Source: Isoetes taiwanensis (taxonomy: Eukaryota; Streptophyta; Lycopodiopsida; Isoetales; Isoetaceae). From it: a stretch of 64,000 nucleotides of DNA. Both the position numbers and the translations under genes were made by a program. The stretch spans positions 16,867,415 through 16,931,414 of the forward strand of contig JAJEKV010000018.1 of NCBI GenBank assembly GCA_021234155.1, read 5' to 3'. The notes below the pieces were generated by a model. That model was not told where the DNA came from, searched no databases, and saw only the letters and a program-made list of their open reading frames with translations. Position 1 is the stretch's first letter, and every line of letters starts with the position of its first letter. This document shows positions 56,395 through 64,000 of the stretch, piece by piece.

Positions 56395-57388
56395 TGGGGT
56401 CCGGTGATATCCCTCAACACCTAGAATGACGTCGAGCAGGTGCAGAAGGCCTTCTTGGCACGGGCCCCGGGGTGAAGTCCACAGTTCCATACCGGATTCT
56501 ACTCCAGGAGATAGGCTTTCTACCCCTTCAACGGGCCGCATTGGAACGCCATATCGTTTTACTTCCAAAAAGGTGGTCGCTATGGCTAATACACGCTTGC
56601 CCCACCTTGCTTTGGCCACGGTGATGGGTCCCCAACGCCTGAAATCCTGCTAGAAAGACAAGCAAGCTCTGGTTCTCACTGGGGTGTGCAGATAAACAGT
56701 CGTCGCGCCCGTGTCGACAAAAAGATCGCAAGGCACTTAAAAAGTCGCACCTAGATGCTACTTTCCTTCGCAAGCTCGGGATGCGGATGCTCGACGCGAC
56801 GTTAAGTCGGGCACACTATCAACAAAGAAGTCAATCCTAGGCTCACAAAGAGGCCCACACCAATACTTGTACACCCAAACCGCCCATGAAGAAGCGCATA
56901 CTTATAGCTTCCATTCAAGACGGTGCACATCGCCCGTGATTGAAACAGTGGCGCTGGGCTCTGGGAAGCACGAGAGCAAAGGCTTTGCCAAGAGCTGTTG
57001 CCATCGAGCCATTGAGGACTAATGTCATGCCCTCCGTGTGCGCCCAGCATTTGCCCACATTCGAGTTTATATGTTCGACATTAGTAGTGCCGGCCGTTGC
57101 ATCGGTTATTGGCTACGGCGTCGATGGGTTTGTTGGGGTCATACCTCCAGAGGTTATGGATGCACATACTCATTTTCGTCCCCACGGACGGCATCGAACC
57201 GGTCTCTATACAATTGTATGCGGCGTGCCAAAGATACTTATTACTGCTAAGGTTTTTCCCTCGAAAACCCTTCGGGGCGGGGGTTTTTTAATCCTGTCAG
57301 TAATACGCTTGCTGCTCTCTTTTTTGTTTGGGTCCCATGGGCCAATTGGTCTCCGTGGACGCTAAAACCCTATTCTATTCTATTCTAT
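56395..57388 (+). pseudogene. LINE copy 2 ORF2 end, 3' UTR and TATTC tail
   Basis: Resumes ORF2 after the LTR element: GGGGTCCGGTGATATCCCTC aligns with copy 1 GGGGCCCTGCCGTCTC at about 12041, then GGCCTTCTTGGCACGGGCC with the matching GGCATTTTTGGCACGGGC. The rest is decayed, followed by the conserved 3' UTR (GGGTCCCATGGGCCAATTGG, TCTCCGTGGACG) and four TATTC units at about 57370-57390. Confidence 0.8.
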
Positions 57389-57422
57389 TCTTCTTGGAGT
57401 TCTAATAGCAGGAATGGATGTA

Positions 57423-57783
57423 TGATCAGCAAGAATGGATGATCTGTTGCGGCAAAGAAAGATGCATATTAGATTAATGAAGCGCCAGAAAAATGGTTTT
57501 CACAACATATATTTAGTCCACATCACTTACACAGTATATTGTTTATTGTTTGCCTGCACTTGCATCAAATTCGAGCAAGTTGCATCAGATCGAAGCTTCG
57601 CTCTGCTTTGCCTGTTACCCGGTTGAAACATCCCCGTCGAGAACGCAGATGACCGCCAGTTTACAGGAAACAGTAGGTTTAGAGCAGTTACCAACATATC
57701 ATAGGTATATTCTAGCATATACCTAAGATATTCCAGAAACCCACATAAGCAAGGGTTTGCCCCCCTAGGGGCAACCCAAAAAG
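57423..57783. repeat. dispersed repeat R1, copy 2
   Basis: Matches 42107-42463. It begins right after the last CHX copy B codons (57395-57418), so this repeat marks the breakpoint of copy B. An extra CATAGGTATATTCTAGCATA stretch near 57700 distinguishes it. Confidence 0.8.
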
Positions 57784-57883
57784 GGGAAATTGAATATTTC
57801 TTCTTGTTTTGCCTCTCCAAAAGTTCTTTCTATTATTTTTATATTCAATTTTAGTCCTTTATATGATAGATCATTCTATTACT

Positions 57884-58111
57884 TCTTTCATTGAATATAG
57901 AATCCAGTTGAGAGCATGAAAATGTTATGCAAACTCTTTTCTAAATTAACAAGGTAATGTAGCCTTTTTCTAAATTAGCAAGGTAATGTACATACATCTA
58001 CAACTTCATGGCTGCCTAAAATAAAAATGGTACTTTTCTTTAAATTCATTTCTTGCTATTCGTTTTTATAAATTAAAAAAACAAGGTGCTGCGCACGAAG
58101 GGTTGCCCTCT
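57884..58111. repeat. dispersed repeat R2, copy 2
   Basis: Matches 35718-35962 in the same orientation, ending at GAAGGGTTGCCCTC. Here R1 and R2 are 100 bp apart; near copy A they sit on opposite sides of the CHX pseudogene, about 6 kb apart. Confidence 0.8.
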
Positions 58112-58251
58112 AGCCCCTAGAGGGTGTGTTTGCTTGAGATCTGCGGGCTGTGTGTGTATGATTCAGTACTATTCATTTTCTAACAATACAATTTTATTGA
58201 TTCATATCTTGCAACTATTATTCACATAGAGATGGTACATGATTAATTCGA

Positions 58252-58460
58252 ATCGTAGAGAATAATCAGCCAAACTCTCCTTGATGAGTATGCATATGGG
58301 ATGGCTACGGGAGGTTGGTAATTGGATGAGATCCTGCTTGGAAGCCCACCCATTGTTTGAAAAGATCACCGAGAAAAAGCTTTTAGAAGATCGGTTGTAG
58401 GGTTGTCGACAACAACATCGTAAGAAGGGCAAAAGGATGCCGTAAATTATAGACGTACAT
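58252..58460 (+). pseudogene. tRNA (guanine-N7) methyltransferase 3' end, fragment 1
   Basis: Translation in changing frames gives RIISQTLLDEYAYG, then GNWMRSCLEAHPLFEKITEK and TTTS.EGQK, the C-terminal part of the TRM8/METTL1/TrmB family (RR.IS..LLDEYAYV, then ELGDWMRACLE.HP.FE, then ATEEGQKVARNGG). The family methylates G46 of tRNAs as the catalytic subunit with a WD-repeat partner. This copy has lost part of the middle and has a stop after the DRL segment. Confidence 0.75.
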
Positions 58461-58603
58461 ACCAAGCTATATTTAGGCGAAGTAGTTGGCCAAGATTCTA
58501 ATGTTGTGGGTTGATGACACAAACTTTTGTTTCAAGCCATTAGATCCACTACATGGTTGCTTTGTTGTTTTATAACACAATAGCAATGTTTGATGATGCA
58601 AAG

Positions 58604-58637
<34 letters not shown>
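58604..58637. repeat. poly(A) run
   Basis: About 34 A residues between methyltransferase fragments 1 and 2; it could be a retroposed tail or a simple repeat. Confidence 0.9.
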
Positions 58638-58638
<1 letters not shown>

Positions 58639-58830
58639 ACCGGATGGGCAAAAGGTTGCCGAAATCATGGATAGACATATCGAGCAAAGATTCATGAAAG
58701 TAGTCGCCAAGCTTCTAATGTTGCCGGTGGATAATAATGAGCTTTTTGTATTTTGAGTCCGATACATGGTTTTCTTTATTTATGGCAAAGAATGTTTGAT
58801 GATACAATTAAAGAAATTTATTGGCCGAGC
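58638..58830 (+). pseudogene. tRNA (guanine-N7) methyltransferase 3' end, fragment 2
   Basis: Starts within the last coding segment (DGQKVAEIMDRHIEQRF, related to EGQKVARN) right after the poly(A) run, and continues into 3' flank that resembles fragments 1 and 3 (GCCAAGCTTCTAATGTTG, TTTGATGATACAAT, GAGCAATTCCTTC). Confidence 0.65.
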
Positions 58831-59227
58831 AATTCCTTCTTTACTTTGGACATTGGAGGGTAGTACAGATTTATATGAGAACACTGCAGTGTTATGCATT
58901 TTATATTGACCTTGCTTCTTCATGTTTGCTAAAGTATGCTTCCATGATGTTGAAATGTGTTTGAGTTATTAAAATAAGTACCAATTGGAGTGATAACTTC
59001 TGTAGTTATTTTCTTATATCCTTTCCCCATATCCATTCCATTCAAGCTGATATATATGCACAGAGGCCTCATTCTCTGACGAGCTGGCCTAATAGAAGTG
59101 ACCACTGGTTAGGTAGAAGCATATCATTCCTTCGAACTAATGCAATGAAGTATCTTCCAGATTATTTTGACAAGGGCAGCTCCAGAAAAGGTTTTTCCTA
59201 TTTCCAAATTCTCATTTTAACGAACTG

Positions 59228-59640
59228 AACCATAGGCGAAGAATAATCAGCCAAACTCTTCTTGATGAGTATGCATATGTGATGGTTGTGGAATGTACTC
59301 TTTACATTGTTACTGATATTGAGGAGCTTGGTGATTGGATGAGAATCCTGCTTGGAAGGCCACCCATTGTTTGACAAGATTATTGAGGGGGACCTTTTAA
59401 AAGATCCATCTTGCTGACAACAACATCAGAAGAAGGGGCAAAAAGTTGTCGAAAATCATGGATGTTTTGAGCAATATTCATGCGAGGAGTTGACCAAGCT
59501 TCTAATGTTGCTGGTGCCATTTTGTCTGATATATGGATTTCTGATTTACAACATCAATGTTTGATGATACAATAAAAAAAATTTATTAGACAAGCAATTC
59601 CTTCGTTATTTTGTTTGTTTCTGGATTTGCCTAAAGTTGG
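59228..59640 (+). pseudogene. tRNA (guanine-N7) methyltransferase 3' end, fragment 3
   Basis: RRRIISQTLLDEYAYVM followed by TLYIVTDIEELGDWMR is the best preserved copy; the next bases shift frame (GRPPIV), then TTTSEEG. It includes the same 3' flank as fragment 2. The upstream AdoMet-binding domain is absent in all three, so only the last exon and 3' UTR were repeated. Confidence 0.75.
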
Positions 59641-61210
59641 TGTACCTTCATCGCTTGCAACGGATTCATAACAAATTCATCCCCCTACTCACCATTTGTT
59701 TCATTGTCACTCCAGTTACTAGGAAACCGATGTTCCAAAAAGTGTTCAATTGTTCTCACGGAAACTACATCTTGTGTGCTGCCAAGTGGGATGTTCCATG
59801 CACCATAACCTTTCCAGGATTTTGGAACAAAATTTTCAAGAAGAACTCTTACCTCCTCGACTTGTCGTTTATCTTCCACATTATTGCAAGGCATTCTGCA
59901 GCACGATTTCTTACAATGGATGAACCTCCAAAGTCCAGGACCAAATCTAGACGACATCAGAGATTGGAATATTCAGTGTGAGAAAAGATGCCACAGCATG
60001 GATGAGTTCCTGAGATATCATGTAATATGCTATATCAGAGTGTGTAGCAGTGCAGTGGAGCGTCAACATTGCAGGTTGAGCAAGAGCTCGGTACTGACCA
60101 TTTAAGCTGCTTGTCAAATCACACAAAGGGAGAAAGATGTCAATGTTGGAATTGCCCGATAAAAGAGAAGGCCTAAGTCTGAAAAGAAACAACAGGGCTA
60201 ACAACAGTCTTCTTCGATCATCAAAGGTAAGCTTATCAGTATATAAGCCGTCAGTTGAAAACCCAAGAACTAACATTTTACAATCTCTTTCCAGTATTGA
60301 ATTGAAGGCATATTCAGGTTGTCGAAGGAATTGATCAATAAAAAATCCTCCTAGATACATCTCTCTTGCATAATCATCATATTCATCATCTCTATAGGTA
60401 GGTCTGCCTTCTTTACTTTAGTTACAAGTATTGTAGGAATATTGGTGGTGGGTGCGCTAGTGACCATTGAGGAAGGCCACATATTTCTTTGTTATGTACA
60501 AGGTTTTGGACCTTTGTTGCTTATTTTGCTAAAGTAGTTCTAACTTTTACCCGCAAGTGCTCATTCCATACAAGTCGGGGAGACAGAAAATCCCCATCAT
60601 ATACTCTGCAAGCTTCTTCAGGATTGCGGGCTATTGTTGATAAAAGATCACGTGGGCATAGAAGTAATAGGGTATGAGTGACTAATGGTTCGTGCTCATC
60701 TTCTCTGCTATGCTCAATAGCATTCAACAATTCATACATATCGGTGACCTCACCAATTCCTCGTGCCCAAAGCAAATTTTTTCATGTGAAGCACCATCTC
60801 TTCTTTACGCTAAATCTTTTTGCTTTTGCCCGTCTACTCACACCATTTCCTGCCAGTAAAGGCTGCCCAATAGTTCGAGCAGCTAGAAGTGTACTTGCTA
60901 ATACATTGGCCTCAAGCATGCTTCTGTTTCGTTAGGTAGTCCCGATACACGATAACGCAGATAATTCAATCTTATAAAACAGAGCAAGTAGAGGCAAAAT
61001 CACCCCACAACTAGCAAAATAATTAGTGGCTTGTATAGTAGCAGGTATTTTTTCACCGAGGACATAAAACATGTCAACTGTTGTGTAAAGAACCTCATCC
61101 ACAATAATTGCACAATGGCAAATATAGTTGTAGCTTGTGGAAAATATGATTGCTACTTGTATCACAAGTGAAACTTGCAAAGTAGAGGACATAATAATGC
61201 CATACAATAT
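59640..61210 (-). CDS. exons of a large repeat protein, possibly GRV2/RME-8 (partial)
   Basis: Minus-strand exon-like blocks in order. 61207-60950 reads EKIPATIQATNYFASCGVIL and PLLALFYKIE. 60940-60790 reads RNRSMLEANVLASTLLAART and IGQPLLAGNGVSRRAKAK. 60770-60575 reads IGEVTDMYELLNAIEHSRED, then RDLLSTIARNPEEACRVYDG and FLSPRLVWNEHLR, ending at a GT. 60402-59960 reads TYRDDEYDDYAREMYLGGFF and DRRRLLLALLFLFRLRPSLL, then QYRALAQPAMLTLHC and YYMISQELIHAVASF. 59940-59870 reads SSIVRNRAAECLAIMWKIND, ending at GTAAGAG. The motif order (helical repeats, LLSPRLVW, E(M/V)..GG.F....L..P) resembles the C-terminal half of the DnaJ endosomal protein RME-8, GRV2/KAM2 in plants, which acts in endosomal sorting. 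The J domain is not in the window. Family assignment is tentative; exon edges are approximate. Confidence 0.4.
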
Positions 61211-61979
61211 GATGGAGAATTTGGCAAATCAGAACACAAGATTTGAGCAACTAGCATTCCTTGATCTTGAGAAAAAAAAAAAAAATACGTGCATGTTCAA
61301 TTTGTGCAAACCCTGGTGCTTAGAATAAGACACAACATGCATAAATTTAAAACTCATATAACATTCACAGACCGTGCTACACATTGAAAACACCAATGAC
61401 CTCAATTTTGTGAGGAAAACCCCACTGCTCTGATATGCCAAAGTCTTTAAATATCACATGTTTGCAGAGCACCTAATTGAATATCTTGCCAGAGAAATAG
61501 CTGGTCCTTTTGATCCACAGGGGGGCTACAGTTGGTTTGGTTTCCTCCACTGCTCTGATATGCGAAAGTCTGCCTTTAATTATCACATGTTTGCAAATAA
61601 TATAATCGTCCAATTAAGGATGTCTCTCTTCTTTCTCATTAAGCAAGAAGCAACACTGAATTCTACCACAGTTAGGATTACTATTCTACAGTGCTGGTAC
61701 AATAGTGCTAGAAATATTTCTGCTATAATGTCTTTACAATTTTCTGTGGCCATGACATGACACACTTTTCCAGCACCTGGTTATTGTATCATTTTAATTT
61801 GGTGGGAAAATGTACACAGGTTTTGGCAAACGCAACCCGAGCCCAACTAGGATTTAAAAACCCAACTAAATTAGAGACTTTGGAAACTGTTTCAAACTTT
61901 GAAACTCTTCAAAGCTCCAACTTGCAAGCTCCAAAGCTGTGATTCAGATTCAATTATGGATGGAGGATGGTGGCTATAT
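61211..61979. other. intergenic DNA between the minus-strand genes
   Basis: Contains an A-run at about 61272-61284 and a direct repeat of CACTGCTCTGATATGC.AAAG with TATCACATGTTTGCA at about 61422-61470 and 61548-61600. No gene recognised. Confidence 0.45.
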
Positions 61980-63409
61980 TTACAAAAGTTCATCAACTTT
62001 TGGCCGATATTTCAGAAAGAGGTTGACTTTGCCACTTACGAAGTTATGATAAGACGGTGGGTACATCCCCGCTACAAAGCCATTAAATTTCGCTGCAGCT
62101 GTTGATTTGACAAAATCTTCCTCTGAAAGCTCCCCAAAAACTTGGAGCAGCAAAGGCCTCCGCCTCAACTCAAATCTCTACAACATTTATTACGAAAAAA
62201 ATCAGCAATTTCAGAGATCCACAAGGAAAACATGTCAGAATGAGAAACAGGTCAATACAAAACTAAATATCTACCTAACTTCATCTAAAATCACATAAAA
62301 GCATTTAACAACTGTATACTTCTTACTCCTCATAGTTCGATCATGTTTTGCATACAAATACCATGGCGTCACTAAACTTCTACCCCAATTGATGACTATA
62401 CAGATATGCCTGCACATGTGAAAAAATTATTCTTTTGGAGTCAGAGATCCAGATCTTACGTCAAAAGGTTTTCATTTATATGTAACTAGTGTAAGGGTCA
62501 TATTTTTTGCTATTTTCTTTGTAGTAGCAGCGTAAGCACCTGAAGATGCCCCCATAAACTTTATAAATATTCAAGGTTGTGAATTGGCACGGGACAGAAG
62601 AAAGATCTGAGAAAGAAGGCAGACCAAGTTCATGATATACAAACAGATGGTGGAAGAAGGATGATAAAGATAAAAAAGTAAAAGAAAACTACTAAATGAT
62701 TTCGTTTTTACCTGGTGCTCCACTTTTGCAGCATAAAATGTATCCAAAGGTTCAATTTCAGTAACTATTAAAGCATTCGCTCTCTTGTCTTGTTCTCTCT
62801 CCTCGCTCAACTCTGCAAGGCTTGCTTCTTCTTCCCCCTGAGTAAATATAACTGACCTGGTAGAACAGAAACACGAGTAAAGAAAATGATTTTTCGCTTG
62901 TTAATATCATACAAGCTGTACCTGTATTGCTCAACATCTGGGGCTTGTCCAAATACTTGTGTAGAATCATGATTAGACCAAAAGATGTGTAATAGCTGCT
63001 CGTATCTAACAATTGTTGGATCGTATTCCACCTATCATAGATCCAAATATATTTATTCTACTATATGATGCCATTTAAACTAGATAAAAAACAAAATGCA
63101 AACCCTAATGTGAAGCAAAACGAATTCCTCCGTACCTCGACTGTAGCTATAAGGATACATCCTGCTTCAGCTTTAAGTATAGGATGCGCCCACCTTTACC
63201 TAAAGTTCTGGTACCCCTTTCACATTTCTTATCTGAAGCAACAGGTGTGTCATTCTGCAATTGTTCTGTTGCGACTAGCTTAGCCCGAAAGCCTCGCCAG
63301 TCAGACGAAGTAGATATATCACCATTCCTATTTCCAGTAGGCTCCTCACCGTCTGAATTGGAATGACCAGAACTGCCCTCCATTGAAGCCTTACAAGCAT
63401 GTCTTGATC
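61980..63409 (-). CDS. chimeric gene: UPF0301/DUF179 N-terminal part joined to MsrA5-like C-terminal part
   Basis: The MsrA part has exons 63031-62922 (VEYDPTIVRYEQLLHIFWSN, HDSTQVFGQAPDVEQY), 62856-62712 (SVIFTQGEEEASLAELSEER, VTEIEPLDTFYAAKVEHQ) and 62177-61980 (RFELRRRPLLLQVFGELSEE, KFNGFVAGMYPP, ending VDELL and a stop). They join in phase with GT/AG sites and follow the plant MSRA5 type, a methionine sulfoxide reductase relative. The catalytic GxFW segment, which lies upstream in that family, is missing. Instead the preceding block (63409-63136) matches plant UPF0301/DUF179: TSSDWRGFRAKLVATEQL, then, after a frameshift near 63200, RWAHPILKAEAGCILIATVE. A donor at 63135 and the acceptor at 63032 join the parts in phase. 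Function cannot be predicted; it may be an exon-shuffled chimera or two decayed genes. Confidence 0.65.
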
Positions 63410-64000
63410 CTGCAAAGAGAAATATAAAATGCATAAGTCCATATGTTTTACATTCTATAGAGTGTAATTCTTGGAGGTGGCTTAACGTGTTATCTGCTTG
63501 ATTGGCTAAATCTGTTCAAGCAACACCAGAATGATCCATGGTGCAGCTTGTCGGGCTTGTTTTTATTCTCAACAATCAAGCAGAAACTGAGATGAGAGTG
63601 ATTCAAATCAAGCAGTTCATATTCCACTAATGCAAGAAAAACTTGGGTTGTAATCCAAGTAAACTGATCTGATATCTATCACCGGAAAAATATCGTTATT
63701 TTGCATACAGTCAATGTCTTTGAAACTCCATAGTCATCTTCATCTGGGTGCCTAAGCATTTCAAAGCTCCTACTTGTACAATGCCCTTGCTTTTATGTTT
63801 AATGGCCTATACTTGAAAACTTGCTTACAATTCTCCTCTATACCATTGGCACATCATAACTTTGTGCTAACTACAGTTATAATCTGACATTCAAAATCGT
63901 ATCCCCTGCAGGAGATACATGTGGAAATCAGTCTTTCAATAATGATGTGCTAGACACTTGTCTTCAATCCAATCTAAGTGTAAGCTGTTATGACAAAATA
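63410..64000. other. upstream part or intron of the chimeric gene
   Basis: No exon could be supported. An acceptor at 63410 shows that at least one more exon should lie upstream, at the window edge or beyond. Confidence 0.4.

Larger units (their letters stand above)
48353..57388 (+). mobile_element. LINE copy 2, full length, inserted in CHX copy B
   Basis: Flanked by TCTTCT at 48347-48352 and 57389-57394; removing it restores the CHX sequence seen in copy A. It holds a CT-rich monomeric 5' leader, ORF1, ORF2 with APE endonuclease and RT, a conserved 3' UTR, and a tail of TATTC repeats. A non-coding LTR element (53273-56389) splits ORF2. Frameshifts are present in ORF1 and the endonuclease, but the RT block is open for about 270 codons, so it is younger than copy 1. 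The tail differs from the TTCC tails of copy 1 and the 46403 fragment. Confidence 0.92.

Noticed and set aside
58553-58767. Poly-lysine and poly-phenylalanine open frames
   Set aside because: Products of the poly(A) run at 58604-58637.

Overview
The window is nuclear DNA of a land plant. The evidence is spliced genes with GT/AG introns for plant families (ribosomal protein eL30, a SWEET sugar transporter, CHX-type cation/H+ antiporter copies, a PASTICCINO2-like dehydratase, an MsrA5-like protein) and the plant spectrum of retroelements (Copia, Ty3/Gypsy, L1-like LINEs, a non-coding LTR element, a Tourist-like MITE). I cannot place the species below land plant. Host DNA is AT-rich; the two large LINE copies are clearly GC-richer than their surroundings.

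Layout. 1-16.7 kb is a nest: two ~1.0-kb direct repeats (324-1325 and 15670-16665, the second preceded by a polypurine tract) look like LTRs of an old element. Between them lie a decayed LINE (copy 1, 2485-13052), itself split by a minus-strand Copia (2692-8166), a retrocopied divergent histone H3 with a poly(A) tract, and an unrecognised open region. 16.7-23.5 kb holds an MCTP C2-domain fragment and a small Copia (19310-22858) with a clean target-site duplication and most of its RT deleted. 23.5-24.2 kb is an intact five-exon RPL30 gene with a telo-box upstream. 24.5-27.4 kb is a degenerate AGATTC-type array split by a 1.2-kb insertion. 28.0-33.6 kb holds a TTA-flanked MITE, a kelch-repeat fragment, a minus-strand LINE and a Ty3/Gypsy RT fragment. 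34.1-35.2 kb is an intact five-exon SWEET gene.

36.9-48.4 kb is a rearranged region: a CHX pseudogene on the minus strand (copy A, broken by a 1.1-kb inverted-repeat element and a LINE) and a second CHX pseudogene on the plus strand (copy B). They share inactivating lesions, so they descend from one already broken copy. Between them are five exons of a very-long-chain 3-hydroxyacyl-CoA dehydratase and a 254-bp-arm palindrome abutting copy B. A full-length LINE (copy 2, 48353-57388) is inserted in copy B with a 6-bp duplication. It has CT-rich monomer repeats in its 5' leader and is itself split by a non-coding 3.1-kb LTR element with a 5-bp duplication. 57.4-64 kb holds dispersed repeats, repeated 3' ends of a tRNA (guanine-N7) methyltransferase, exons of a large gene resembling GRV2/RME-8, and a chimeric gene joining the N-terminal part of a UPF0301/DUF179 protein to the C-terminal part of an MsrA5-like protein.

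Only RPL30 and SWEET look intact throughout. I see no prokaryotic features, CRISPR array, rRNA or confident tRNA gene. I found no new multi-gene system; the most unusual items are the CHX inverted duplication with its palindrome, the DUF179/MsrA chimera, the histone retrocopy, and the LINE and LTR families.
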